Of a stretch of 20,226 nt of DNA, positions 1-8,145 are shown piece after piece; position 1 is the first letter of the stretch; each line of letters begins with the position of its first letter. The notes below the pieces were generated by a model. That model saw only the letters and a list, made by a program, of their open reading frames with translations. It was not told where the DNA came from and searched no databases. The DNA comes from CAZCGA01 sp964498075. Its GTDB lineage: Bacteria; Desulfobacterota; Binatia; HRBIN30. Made by a program: the position numbers and the translations under genes. The stretch is taken from positions 1-20,226 of the forward strand of contig CAZCGA010000115.1 in the NCBI GenBank assembly GCA_964498075.1. The letters run 5' to 3'.

Positions 1-17
1 CGATCAACCGATGCATC

Positions 18-104
18 ATGGTGAAAATCTACCCACACGCTTTGGAGAAGAGGCTTTTTTGTTTCTGCTGCAATTGCTTCTCCGATCTCTTCTCAAAAGC
101 TTAG
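18..104 (+). CDS. possible 28-residue upstream ORF (leader peptide), cysteine-rich
   Basis: An ATG at 18 opens a 28-codon frame that ends in TAG at 102-104, immediately before the ATG of the secreted-protein gene at 105. The stop and the next start therefore touch (TAGATG). The peptide contains four cysteines within seven residues (CFCCNCF, near residues 18-24) and is otherwise basic and aromatic. The downstream gene has no good Shine-Dalgarno sequence in the 20 nt before its ATG, so reinitiation after this frame would be one way to start it. No ribosome site is obvious for the small frame itself, and a frame this short can be open by chance. Function unknown; it may not be a gene. Confidence 0.18.
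   Translation: MVKIYPHALEKRLFCFCCNCFSDLFSKA
40..99 (+). repeat. imperfect inverted repeat in the leader of the secreted-protein gene
   Basis: Positions 40-52 (CTTTGGAGAAGAG) can pair with 87-99 (CTCTTCTCAAAAG) with one mismatch in 13, leaving a 34-nt loop. The core of the left arm, GGAGAAG at 44-50, can instead pair with CTTCTCC at 77-83, so two mutually exclusive hairpins are possible. A run of six T at 55-60 lies in the loop. The structure ends six bases before the ATG at 105 and could influence translation of that gene. This is a reading of the sequence only; no known riboswitch or leader family was recognised. Confidence 0.35.
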
Positions 105-1145
105 ATGTCGCGCAACGCCTCGACCGGTATTCTGGTCTGCTTCATTGCGGCGCTCCTGAGCCTGCCGCTACCGACGTATGCGGAAGTCTCGACGGATCAG
201 CCGGGCGCCATCTTGGTGTTCCCCAAGGTCGTGAGCGACGAGAATCAAGAAACCATCATCCAAATTACCAACGCGACGGGGTCGCGGGCGTTCGCTCGGT
301 GCTTCTACACGAATGGCGCGCCGGATCCCGAGACCGGCCAACCGTTATGGCGGCTGACGGACTTTCAGATCACATTGACCCGCCTTCAACCGACGGTCTG
401 GGTGGCGGGCGACGGGTTGCCTCCCGTGCCGCCGGACCGACCGCGCGACCTCTACCCGGGACCGGTTCCGCCAGTTGGTCTCGGCTTCGTGGGTGAGCTC
501 AGATGCGTGGTGGTGAACGAAAGCGAGAGCCCCGTGTCGCGGAACGCACTTACGGGAGAGGCCACCTTGATCGATCGCAATGCTCCGCACTCCACTCGCA
601 AGTACCAGGCAATTGCCATACCCGGTTTGCCGCAGAACAACGGCGACAACACTCTGCTGCTGAATGACGTCGAGTACAGCTCATGTCCCCGCGTGCTGCT
701 CCTGAACCACTTTTTTGATGATGCCCCCGATCCCGTGCTGCATGCGCCGATCACCATTCAGTCCAGCCTCACGTTTGTGCCCTGCAGTGCAGATCTGGAA
801 CAGACAGTTCCCGGCACGGCGACGTTGCAGTTCGAGGTGTTGAACGAGTTCGAGCAACGCTTGTCCGCAAGCACCACGTTGAACTGCTTCTCGGATGTCG
901 CACTCTCGGCCCTTGATGGCAAGACGCAGCGGGAGCGTTCGATCTTCAACTTCGCCTCGCAAGGGACCCTGGTGGGGCAGACGCGCATTCGCCCGGTGCT
1001 CGATGCGAGTACCAGCCGCGGGCACGGGGTTCTGGCCATCGCCGAGGAGTTCCGCGATGGGCGCCGCATCGGCAGCGCCCTGAATCTGCACTTCATCGGC
1101 GGCAACCTGCAGGCCGACGTCTACGTGATCCCCAGCACCTTCTAA
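105..1145 (+). CDS. secreted protein of unknown function
   Basis: 346 residues. The N-terminus is a typical Sec signal peptide: a short polar start, a hydrophobic core (ILVCFIAALLSLPLP) and a likely cleavage site after TYA near residue 26. The mature part is rich in beta-type sequence and has no later hydrophobic segment, so a periplasmic or extracellular location is inferred. Near residues 34-55 is a stretch of the type ILVFPKVV...QITNATGS, followed by CFYTNG and an LTRLQPTVWV segment. I associate this pattern with uncharacterised secreted proteins of Binatia-like and deltaproteobacterial genomes, from memory and unverified. Five cysteines in the mature part could form disulfides. The ATG at 105 is chosen because TAG precedes it directly in frame. 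The gene converges on lptD and their stop codons are adjacent. No function can be assigned. Confidence 0.8.
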   Translation: MSRNASTGILVCFIAALLSLPLPTYAEVSTDQPGAILVFPKVVSDENQETIIQITNATGSRAFARCFYTNGAPDPETGQPLWRLTDFQITLTRLQPTVWVAGDGLPPVPPDRPRDLYPGPVPPVGLGFVGELRCVVVNESESPVSRNALTGEATLIDRNAPHSTRKYQAIAIPGLPQNNGDNTLLLNDVEYSSCPRVLLLNHFFDDAPDPVLHAPITIQSSLTFVPCSADLEQTVPGTATLQFEVLNEFEQRLSASTTLNCFSDVALSALDGKTQRERSIFNFASQGTLVGQTRIRPVLDASTSRGHGVLAIAEEFRDGRRIGSALNLHFIGGNLQADVYVIPSTF

Positions 1146-3377
1146 CTATGGCGCCGCCGCGACGCGGCGCTGGTGCTTGCTCGAACCGAACCCGACCAGC
1201 GTCAGTTGCGCGCGCACCTCGATCTCCTGTGGGTTCGTTCGGTCCGTCACGGCGACGTCGAGCGCCCAGCAGTCGCACGTCGAGACGAGCCTGAGACCGA
1301 AGAAATTGTCCAGGAAGCGATTCGTCACCACATCGTAGCGGCTCGAGTATAAGAACCCGGCCCAGTCTGTGAGTCGCAGCACGATATTGTCGTCGATCTC
1401 CTGCAGGAGGTTCTGCGTCAGGACACGGTACGACACGCCCGCGCTGGTGCGCGTGTCCAGGCGTCGCCCCTCGGACTCAGACGTGGTGCGCGGGTCTTGG
1501 ACGAAGACTCCAACTCGAGCCGCCGAGAGGTTGTTGTTGCTGGTATCGTAGTTGGTCAGGAAGCGCAGCGACAACGCCCGGCTCGGATTCAACCGGCCAC
1601 CAACGTCGATATCGGAGAAGTGGTCGGCGGAACGTCCTGTCTGCAGCGGGTCGATGTCACGGGCGATGTCGACACTCTGCTGCACCCACAGGCGTCCGAG
1701 CTCGCGCACAGAGCTCTCCTGAGATGCGGTGCGCAGCGGCCGCGTGGCGACGGCGTCGCTCGCGACATTGTCGTCCGCGACGTCGTCGGAGAATTTACCG
1801 ATGAAGCGACTCGTGAGGCCGTAGGTGATCAGGTTGCGCCGATTCACCCGGTCCGTTCCGTCGAACAAGGGCAGATCCGTCTGCGAGACGGCGGGGATGT
1901 ACAAGTACGTGAGCTCCGGCTCCACCGTATGCTTGATCTTCTCGAGACCCATCCAGCCCACCGGATAGACGCGACTGAAGGCAGTGTTGACGTCGGCGCC
2001 GACCTGCACCAGCTCGCGCGAACTATCGCTGGGCAAATCCTCGGTGGTGCTCACCTGTGGTTCCGTCAGGTGATACGCAGTTTCGCGGAGCGAAACCCGC
2101 AGTGCACCAAACGCAAAACGCCCAAGAGGGAGCGGCACTGTCGCGCCCGGCTCGATGTCGATACGGAGTCCATCAGCGCTGCTGCCGCGTTGGAAGTCGA
2201 CGGCCGACGCGGCCAACTCGCCCACCGCATACGCGCCGAGACCCGTCTGCGCCAGCAGATCGACTTCGGGGGCCCGCTGCAGCGTTTGCGAATCCGGGCC
2301 CGTCAGATCTTGATAGTATATGCCCTCCGCCTTCAGGCCGACACGATTCCATGATTGGACGACACCCACGCGCGAGAGGGTGAACGGCAAGGTCCGGATC
2401 GCCACACCGCGGGAGTGATCGAACGCATAGGTATTGATCTCGCGTAAGAACCGGTCATCGCTCACCAGGAGCGTGTCGGCATACGCCTGGGCGCCTACCG
2501 TCAGCTGCTGGTCATGCTCGACCACGGCACTCCAGCGGTTCACCGGAGTGCTTGTCGCGCCGCGGAACGACTCATTGAAGTAGGATCCACTGAGCGTTCC
2601 GTGCATGTCACGGCTGAACTTGTAGCGGTATTCGCCCAGCAGGCCGGCCCGCGCGCTGGTCTCAACGTCCAAGGCGAGGGTTGCATCCTGACTCTTGCTG
2701 ATCGCCCAATAGAACGGCAAGAGCGTTTGAAAGCCACGTCGGTTCGAGGCTCCGAAGCGCGGGAGCAGGAAGCCGCTTTGCCGCTCCCGCTGCACCGGGA
2801 ATATCGCGCGCGGAAGGTACAGGATAGGGACGTCGAGCACGTTGAAGGTGCCGCCGCGCGTGAGTCGTCCATACCCTTCGAGGTCTATCCGCAGATCACG
2901 ACCGCTGATGCTCCAACTCGGCGGCCCGTCGGCGCACTGGCACGTCGTGAAACGGCCATTCTCGATGTGATAGCTCTGGCCGAGTCCCTTCTCGATGCGC
3001 TCCCCCCACAACGAGTACTGTAAGCGCCGCGACTGTACCTCGGCCCCTCCCAGAAAGCCGGTCTCTTCGTCAAGGTTCATGCGGATCGCCTCGGCGAAGA
3101 TCACCCCCTCCGGGCCGGTGACTGTCACGTTGCCGTGCGCGTCCGCCTCGTTGGTCGTTCTGTTGAAACGGACCTCATCGGCACGCAGCTCCATGTCACC
3201 ACGGTTGATGACCACCTTGCCGCGAGCCAGGATGGTATTTGTCTTCTGATCATAGCTGATTTCCTCAGCGTCGATCTTTACCTCTTCCTCGTCGGTGAGC
3301 GGACTCTCGAATAGCTGCGCCCGGCCGGCCAAGGGTAGAGCGATGGCAATCAGGAACACCGCGGCGAGCAGACGCAT
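1146..3377 (-). CDS. lptD: LPS-assembly protein LptD (outer-membrane beta-barrel)
   Basis: 743 residues from the ATG at 3377. A GTG nine bases upstream (3386) is an alternative; GGAAGG lies about 10 nt before the ATG and supports it. LptD inserts lipopolysaccharide into the outer leaflet of the outer membrane, together with LptE. A signal peptide (MRLLAAVFLIAIALPLAGRAQ) is followed by an OstA/LptA-like beta-jellyroll region: VKIDAEEISYDQKTNTILARG and the repeated 'ADEVRFNRTTNEADAHGNV' type of strand. The remainder resembles the LptD C-terminal barrel, with many alternating polar and aromatic strands. Two close cysteine pairs are visible, CQC in the N-terminal third (TTCQCADG) and CDC near the C-terminus (STCDCWALDV). 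They fit the inter-domain disulfides known for LptD. It is the last gene of the argS-trp-folC cluster, 21 nt after folC. At 743 residues it is within the usual range of the family. Confidence 0.9.
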   Translation of the reverse strand: MRLLAAVFLIAIALPLAGRAQLFESPLTDEEEVKIDAEEISYDQKTNTILARGKVVINRGDMELRADEVRFNRTTNEADAHGNVTVTGPEGVIFAEAIRMNLDEETGFLGGAEVQSRRLQYSLWGERIEKGLGQSYHIENGRFTTCQCADGPPSWSISGRDLRIDLEGYGRLTRGGTFNVLDVPILYLPRAIFPVQRERQSGFLLPRFGASNRRGFQTLLPFYWAISKSQDATLALDVETSARAGLLGEYRYKFSRDMHGTLSGSYFNESFRGATSTPVNRWSAVVEHDQQLTVGAQAYADTLLVSDDRFLREINTYAFDHSRGVAIRTLPFTLSRVGVVQSWNRVGLKAEGIYYQDLTGPDSQTLQRAPEVDLLAQTGLGAYAVGELAASAVDFQRGSSADGLRIDIEPGATVPLPLGRFAFGALRVSLRETAYHLTEPQVSTTEDLPSDSSRELVQVGADVNTAFSRVYPVGWMGLEKIKHTVEPELTYLYIPAVSQTDLPLFDGTDRVNRRNLITYGLTSRFIGKFSDDVADDNVASDAVATRPLRTASQESSVRELGRLWVQQSVDIARDIDPLQTGRSADHFSDIDVGGRLNPSRALSLRFLTNYDTSNNNLSAARVGVFVQDPRTTSESEGRRLDTRTSAGVSYRVLTQNLLQEIDDNIVLRLTDWAGFLYSSRYDVVTNRFLDNFFGLRLVSTCDCWALDVAVTDRTNPQEIEVRAQLTLVGFGSSKHQRRVAAAP
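1151..1170 (+). terminator. GC-rich hairpin just past the secreted-protein stop, possible weak terminator
   Basis: GCGCCGC at 1151-1157 is the reverse complement of GCGGCGC at 1164-1170. A tighter 6-bp stem with a GAC loop (1155-1169) is also possible. The hairpin starts five bases after the TAA at 1143-1145 and lies inside the last codons of the convergent lptD gene. No T-run follows it, so it is not a canonical intrinsic terminator. It may equally be chance in GC-rich coding DNA. Confidence 0.22.
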
Positions 3378-3398
3378 GTCCCTCACGCCTTCCGCCGC

Positions 3399-4715
3399 CT
3401 ACGGATGCAGCGTCGCACCGGCGGGACTGAAGAGACGGTCCTGCCCACGCCGGCGGAGCACGGAAGGATAGATCGCCCCCAGCAGGAAGAGGGAACCCGT
3501 GGCCACAATCGCGTCGTCGCCGCTGACCGACTGCCGCAAGCGATCGAACCCGTCGACCGGCTCTGACACGATGGATGTGGGACAGAACCGCGCGAAGACG
3601 GGCGCGAGTACGTCCGGGTCCGCACCACGCGGCGGGAGTATGGTCGTGACCGTCGCACTGGCGGCGTGTGGCGCGAGGGTTTCGACCATCGGCTGCCAAC
3701 GTTTGTCACACATGACCGCGAAGAGCAGGTGCACGCGCCGCCGGCCCACAACGGCCGGAAGCTCGCGCACCAGCGCGGTGATGCCGTCGACGTTGTGCGC
3801 GCCGTCGAGCACCACGAGCGGTGCGCTCTGCACGACGTCCAATCGCCCCGGCCAGCGTACCGTGGCCAATCCGCGCCGGAGGTGCGCGCTGGAAATCGGA
3901 AACCGGTCTCGCACCCGCATGGCCGCGGCGATCGCTACGGCGGCGTTCTCGCGCTGGTACGCACCACGCAAGGCCAGCTCCACGTCGTCGACCACCTCAG
4001 CCCACCCGGTGAACCGGAATCGCGGCGCACCACCGACCGAGAAGTCCCGGCCGGCCCACTGCGCGTCAGCACCGCAATCGTCCACCGCGTGCTGGAGCAC
4101 GGCCCGTGCCTCATTCGGAACCCGACCGATCACCACCCGACAACCGGGCTTGATGATCCCCGCCTTCTCGCGCGCCACCGAGCCGAGCGTGTCACCCAGG
4201 AACTCCTGATGGTCGAGCCCGATGCCGGTGATCACTGCCACCGCGGGATCAACGACATTGGTCGCGTCGAGCCGGCCACCCAGCCCGACTTCGACGACCG
4301 CCAGCTCGACGCCGGAGCGGGCGAAGTGCAGGAACGCCATGACGGTGACGAACTCGAAGAAAGTCAGGTCAATGCCCCGGACCGTTGCCGCCGTGCGGAT
4401 CTCGCGTGCCAGTGCGACCACCGCTGCTTCGCCGATCTCCTCCGCCCCGACCCGGATGCGCTCGGTAAGGCTGACCAGGTGCGGCGACGTGTACAATCCG
4501 ACACGGTAGCCGCCGGCGCTGAGCATCGCGTGCAGCATCGCTGCCACCGATCCCTTGCCGTTGGTTCCCGCAATGTGGATCGCCGCAAACTGCTTGTGCG
4601 GCTCGCCTAGGCTCTTCAGTGCCAGTGCCACTCGTTCCAGCTTGAAGTCCATCCCCTTGGCGGCTTCCAGCGTATAGAGCCAGGTCAGGATCTCTGCGTA
4701 TTCGCTCGTTGGCAT
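3399..4715 (-). CDS. folC: bifunctional folylpolyglutamate synthase / dihydrofolate synthase
   Basis: 438 residues from the ATG at 4715. The frame also has a TTG at 4736 that overlaps the trpA stop (TTGA), which would add seven residues. I prefer the ATG because FolC proteins usually begin shortly before the '..YAEILTWLYTLE' helix. The enzyme adds glutamate to folates and makes dihydrofolate from dihydropteroate in the cytoplasm. Visible Mur-ligase-family motifs are the P-loop AGTNGKGSVAAML (about residues 47-59), LYTSPHLVSLTERIRV, VEVGLGGRLDATNVV, TGIGLDHQEFLGDT with the following REKAGIIKPG (carbamylated-lysine region), and LDGAHNVDG in the C-terminal domain. It lies directly after trpA. 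The accD gene often found between trpA and folC in other bacteria is absent here. Confidence 0.93.
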   Translation of the reverse strand: MPTSEYAEILTWLYTLEAAKGMDFKLERVALALKSLGEPHKQFAAIHIAGTNGKGSVAAMLHAMLSAGGYRVGLYTSPHLVSLTERIRVGAEEIGEAAVVALAREIRTAATVRGIDLTFFEFVTVMAFLHFARSGVELAVVEVGLGGRLDATNVVDPAVAVITGIGLDHQEFLGDTLGSVAREKAGIIKPGCRVVIGRVPNEARAVLQHAVDDCGADAQWAGRDFSVGGAPRFRFTGWAEVVDDVELALRGAYQRENAAVAIAAAMRVRDRFPISSAHLRRGLATVRWPGRLDVVQSAPLVVLDGAHNVDGITALVRELPAVVGRRRVHLLFAVMCDKRWQPMVETLAPHAASATVTTILPPRGADPDVLAPVFARFCPTSIVSEPVDGFDRLRQSVSGDDAIVATGSLFLLGAIYPSVLRRRGQDRLFSPAGATLHP

Positions 4716-4732
4716 GATCGTCGCGTTGCGCC

Positions 4733-5554
4733 TCAAGACGCACGGCTTGGTGCAGTTCCGCTCTGCATCGCGTCCTGGAGTTGGCGGATGAACTGTCCGA
4801 CCTCCGGCACGACGCTCGGCGAGCCGCGATGGGTGTCCACCACGCGCATGATGGCGCTGCCGACGACCGCGGCGTCGGCGAACTCAGCCACGGCCGCGGC
4901 CTGCGCCGGCGTCGAGATCCCGAAGCCAACGCCGATCGGCAGATCCGTCGATCGGCGCAGTCGCTGCACCACGGGGCGCACCGACTCCGCAAGCATGGGC
5001 CGTACCCCTGTGACACCGGTCACCGAAACGTAATACACAAAGCCCGCCGCGTGTCGCAGCACCGTACGGACACGGTCGGGGCCGCTCGTTGGCGCCAGCA
5101 GGAAGATGAAATGGATTCCCGCGGGCCGCGTCCAGACCAGCAGCTCATCGGCCTCTTCGGGAGGCAGGTCGACGACGAGGATGCCGTCAACGCCGGCCTG
5201 ATGCGCGTCCTTCGCGAAGCGTTCGACACCGTAGTGAAAGATCGGGTTGTAGTAGCCGTACAAGATGAGCGGCAGCTGCGAGGCGCCGCGGAAGTCCGCC
5301 ACCAGCTCCAGGACGCGCGGCAGCGAGGCCCCCGCGGCGAGCCCGATCTCCGCGGCGCGCTGCAGCACCGGGCCGTCTGCGGTCGGATCCGAGAACGGCA
5401 CTCCGAGTTCCAAGAGGTCCGCTCCCGACTCTGCGGCAACCCGCATCAACTCCCTTGTGATGTCCAAGCTCGGATCCCCGGCGGTGAGAAACGGGATGAG
5501 CGCGGCCTGACGACGCTCGGCCAAGCTGCGAAACGTGTGGTCGATGCGATTCAT
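4733..5554 (-). CDS. trpA: tryptophan synthase alpha chain
   Basis: 273 residues, the normal length. TrpA cleaves indole-3-glycerol phosphate to indole and glyceraldehyde 3-phosphate and channels the indole to TrpB in the alpha2-beta2 complex. Motifs: LIPFLTAGDPS near the N-terminus; LLELGVPFSDPTADGP, which carries the catalytic Glu (first E) and the catalytic Asp (D of TADGP); YYNPIFHYG; and VGFGISTPAQA for phosphate binding. The start is the ATG at 5554, three bases after the trpB stop, so translation is probably coupled. The last codons overlap the possible TTG start of folC. Confidence 0.96.
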   Translation of the reverse strand: MNRIDHTFRSLAERRQAALIPFLTAGDPSLDITRELMRVAAESGADLLELGVPFSDPTADGPVLQRAAEIGLAAGASLPRVLELVADFRGASQLPLILYGYYNPIFHYGVERFAKDAHQAGVDGILVVDLPPEEADELLVWTRPAGIHFIFLLAPTSGPDRVRTVLRHAAGFVYYVSVTGVTGVRPMLAESVRPVVQRLRRSTDLPIGVGFGISTPAQAAAVAEFADAAVVGSAIMRVVDTHRGSPSVVPEVGQFIRQLQDAMQSGTAPSRAS

Positions 5555-5557
5555 GCT

Positions 5558-6751
5558 CTACGACGTAACGCCCAGGTATTCGGCCACCGTGTTCATGTCC
5601 TTGTCGCCGCGGCCGGACAGATTCACGATGATGATCTGATCGCGACGCATCTGCGGCGCCAGCTTCGCGGCATGCGCCACGGCGTGCGCGCTCTCCAGTG
5701 CGGGGATGATGCCCTCGGTCTGCGTCAGGAGCTTCAACCCGTCCACCGCTTCGGGGTCGGTCACCGAGAGGTACTCGGCGCGCCCGCTGTCGTGCAGGTA
5801 GCTGTGCTCCGGACCGACACCCGGGTAGTCCAGCCCCGGCGCGATCGAGTGTGCGCTGCGTATCTGTCCGAGCTCATCCTGCAGAATGTACGTCTTCTTG
5901 CCGTGCAACACGCCGACCTGACCGGCGCTGATCGACGCGGAATGACGTCCCGACTCGATGCCGCCGCCGCCCGCCTCAACCCCGACCAGCCGCACATCGG
6001 CGTCGTCCAGAAAGGGATAGAACAGGCCCATCGCGTTGCTGCCGCCGCCGACGCAGGCAATCAAACAATCCGGCAGGCGCCCCTCCTGGCGCAGGATCTG
6101 GCGGCGCGCCTCGCGGCCGATGACCGACTGGAAGTCACGCACCATCATCGGGTAGGGGTGGGCCGACATCGTCGATCCCACCAGATAGTACGTGTGCTCC
6201 ACGTTGGTCACCCAATCGCGCAGCGCTTCGTTGATCGCGTCCTTCAGCGTCTCACTGCCCGACGATACCGTCCGCACCTGAGCCCCCAACAGCTTCATGC
6301 GAAACACGTTGAGCGACTGCCGTTGGACGTCGACGCGGCCCATGAAGACGTCACACTCGAGGCCGAAGAGCGCCGCCACGGTCGCCGCCGCGACGCCATG
6401 CTGTCCTGCGCCGGTCTCGGCGATGATGCGTCGCTTGCCCATGCGCCGGGCAAGCAGCACCTGTCCCAGGGCGTTGTTGATCTTGTGCGAGCCGGTGTGG
6501 CACAGATCCTCGCGCTTCAGGTAGATTTTCGCTCCCCCCAGCTTCGCCGTCAGGTGCGACGCGAAGTAGAGCGGCGTCTCCCGGCCGACGTACTGCGTCA
6601 GATGCTGCGTCAACTCTCGACGGAAGTCTCGATCGCGCCGAATCCGCCGATAGGCGACGTCGAGCTCGAGCAAGGCCGGCATCAAGGTCTCGGCGACGTA
6701 GCGCCCGCCGAAGATCCCGAAATGACCCCGAGGGTCAGGCAGCGTGTGCAT
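5558..6751 (-). CDS. trpB: tryptophan synthase beta chain
   Basis: 397 residues, standard length for the TrpB1 type. It is a PLP enzyme that condenses indole with serine to give tryptophan. Motifs: PDPRGHFGIFGGRYVAETL at the N-terminus; LKREDLCHTGSHKINNALGQ, whose HK lysine forms the Schiff base with PLP; AETGAGQHGVA with the catalytic Glu; CVGGGSNAMGLF, which binds the PLP phosphate; and GRGDKDMNTV near the C-terminus. The start is the ATG at 6751, which lies inside the end of trpF (17-nt overlap), so the two are likely translationally coupled. All expected key residues are present. Confidence 0.97.
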   Translation of the reverse strand: MHTLPDPRGHFGIFGGRYVAETLMPALLELDVAYRRIRRDRDFRRELTQHLTQYVGRETPLYFASHLTAKLGGAKIYLKREDLCHTGSHKINNALGQVLLARRMGKRRIIAETGAGQHGVAAATVAALFGLECDVFMGRVDVQRQSLNVFRMKLLGAQVRTVSSGSETLKDAINEALRDWVTNVEHTYYLVGSTMSAHPYPMMVRDFQSVIGREARRQILRQEGRLPDCLIACVGGGSNAMGLFYPFLDDADVRLVGVEAGGGGIESGRHSASISAGQVGVLHGKKTYILQDELGQIRSAHSIAPGLDYPGVGPEHSYLHDSGRAEYLSVTDPEAVDGLKLLTQTEGIIPALESAHAVAHAAKLAPQMRRDQIIIVNLSGRGDKDMNTVAEYLGVTS

Positions 6752-7352
6752 GCGCGATGAACCTCCTCATCAAATCCCAGTCTTTCTGGCCGGGCGCCGA
6801 TTCGACCCCGCTCGCCACATCGACGGCGAACGGGCGGACGGCGCGGACCGCATCGGCAACGTTGTCCGGATTCAGGCCGCCCGCCAGGATGAGCCGCGTC
6901 CGCTCGAAGCCGTGCAGATGCTCCGGGACAATGCGCCGCCCGGTCCCGCCGGGTTGCCCCTCCACATATGCATCGGCAAGGATGAAATCAACGGCGTATC
7001 GCGCTGCGTGACGTGCCGCCGTGGCGTCACCCACGCGCAGCGCCTTGATGACCTTCTGTTCCCACGCCTGGCAGAACTCCGGGCTCTCGGTGCCGTGGAA
7101 CTGCAGCGCCGTCACGCCGGCCTGCGCCGCGATCGCTGCGACGCGGGCGCGCGTTTCATCCACGAATACGCCGACCGTGCAGACACCGGGCGGCACCCGC
7201 GCGACGATCTCGGCGACCACGTCGGGTTGCACGAAGCGCGCGCTGCGCGGATAGAAGTTGAATCCCAGCGCCGCGGCGCCCGCCTCAACCGCGGCGGCGG
7301 CGTCGTCGCGGTTCGTGATTCCGCAGATCTTCACACGTACCGCCGGTGGCAT
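6735..7352 (-). CDS. trpF: phosphoribosylanthranilate isomerase
   Basis: 205 residues from the ATG at 7352. The frame stays open upstream to 7499, but the extra 49 residues have no TrpF character and would overlap trpC, so the start is set at MPPAVRVKICGITN. TrpF converts N-(5-phosphoribosyl)anthranilate to CdRP by an Amadori rearrangement. Motifs: VKICGITNRDDA with the catalytic Cys; LGFNFYPRSARFV; LQFHGTESPEFC; the catalytic Asp in LADAYVEGQPGGTGR; and LAGGLNPDNV with VDVASGVE for phosphate binding. It starts four bases after the trpC stop and overlaps trpB by 17 nt at its end. Confidence 0.95.
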   Translation of the reverse strand: MPPAVRVKICGITNRDDAAAAVEAGAAALGFNFYPRSARFVQPDVVAEIVARVPPGVCTVGVFVDETRARVAAIAAQAGVTALQFHGTESPEFCQAWEQKVIKALRVGDATAARHAARYAVDFILADAYVEGQPGGTGRRIVPEHLHGFERTRLILAGGLNPDNVADAVRAVRPFAVDVASGVESAPGQKDWDLMRRFIAHAHAA

Positions 7353-7356
7353 GCGG

Positions 7357-8145
7357 TCAGACCCCCGCTCCGCGACCACCCAACAGCTCGCCGAGCCGTG
7401 CGCCCGGGTCGGGCGCGCGCAGCAAAGCCTCACCGATGAGGAAGGCCTGTACGCCAACGCGTTCGAGGCGCTCAATGTCCACGAGTGCGTCGATACCACT
7501 CTCCGCGATCACGACGGCCTCGCGCGGCACCAGTGGCATCAGCGCCTCCGTCGTGGCGAGCGTCGTGTGGAAGGTGCGCAGATCACGATTGTTGATGCCG
7601 AGCAGACGCGCCCCGACCCGTACGGCACGTTCCAGCTCGATCCGATCGTGGACCTCCACGAGCGCCGCCAGGTTCAACTCCTCCGCCAGCCACAAGAGCT
7701 CCTGCAACAGCGTGTCGTCGAGAATCGCGACGATCAGCAACACCGCATCCGCCCCGTGAGCACGCGCTTCGTACAGCTGATACGGGTCGAACAGAAAATC
7801 CTTGCGCAGCAGCGGCACACTGACGGCGGCGCGGATCGCCGCCAGGAAATCGAGATGACCCTGGAAGTAGCGTGATTCGGTCAGGACGGAAATGGCCGCC
7901 GCGCCGTTGTCCGCGTACGACGTCGCGATGCGTACCGCATCGAAGTCGGCGCGGATGACCCCCTTCGAGGGCGAGGCCTTCTTCACCTCGGCGATCACCG
8001 CACGCCGGCGCGCCGCCAACGCAGCGCGAAGATCTCGGCGTGCCGCGCGGAACAGGGAACGCTGCTGCAGCTCGCTCAGCGACACCGTCGCCTTGGCGTG
8101 CTGCAGCTCGATGCGCTTGTCGCGGACGATATCGTCGAGGATCAT
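7357..8145 (-). CDS. trpC: indole-3-glycerol phosphate synthase
   Basis: 262 residues, a stand-alone TrpC and not a TrpC-TrpF fusion. It closes the indole ring of CdRP. Motifs: MILDDIVRDKRIEL at the start; VIAEVKKASPSKGVIRADFD, with catalytic Glu and Lys plus the SPSKG substrate loop; ISVLTESRYFQGHLDFL; LLRKDFLFDPYQLYEARAHGADAVLLI, with the catalytic Lys of RKDF; LGINNRDLRTF; and IAESGI near the C-terminus. The ATG at 8145 overlaps the trpD stop in an ATGA arrangement (4 nt). It is followed four bases later by trpF. Confidence 0.96.
   Translation of the reverse strand: MILDDIVRDKRIELQHAKATVSLSELQQRSLFRAARRDLRAALAARRRAVIAEVKKASPSKGVIRADFDAVRIATSYADNGAAAISVLTESRYFQGHLDFLAAIRAAVSVPLLRKDFLFDPYQLYEARAHGADAVLLIVAILDDTLLQELLWLAEELNLAALVEVHDRIELERAVRVGARLLGINNRDLRTFHTTLATTEALMPLVPREAVVIAESGIDALVDIERLERVGVQAFLIGEALLRAPDPGARLGELLGGRGAGV

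Noticed and set aside
11..496. 161-codon frame overlapping the secreted-protein gene
   Set aside because: The frame at 105-1145 has a clear signal peptide and family-like sequence. This one becomes Arg/Gly-rich with no structure after the first 40 residues.
1497..2354. 285-codon plus-strand frame opposite lptD
   Set aside because: Antisense to lptD coding sequence with no recognisable protein features.
4781..6760. 659-codon open frame on the plus strand across trpA and trpB
   Set aside because: It is antisense to two complete, clearly recognised enzymes, is rich in Arg, His and Gln, and shows no domain. GC-rich third positions commonly keep such shadow frames open.
7353..7499. Upstream extension of trpF by 49 residues
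   Set aside because: It would overlap the end of trpC and has no TrpF similarity. The ATG at 7352 gives the normal N-terminus.
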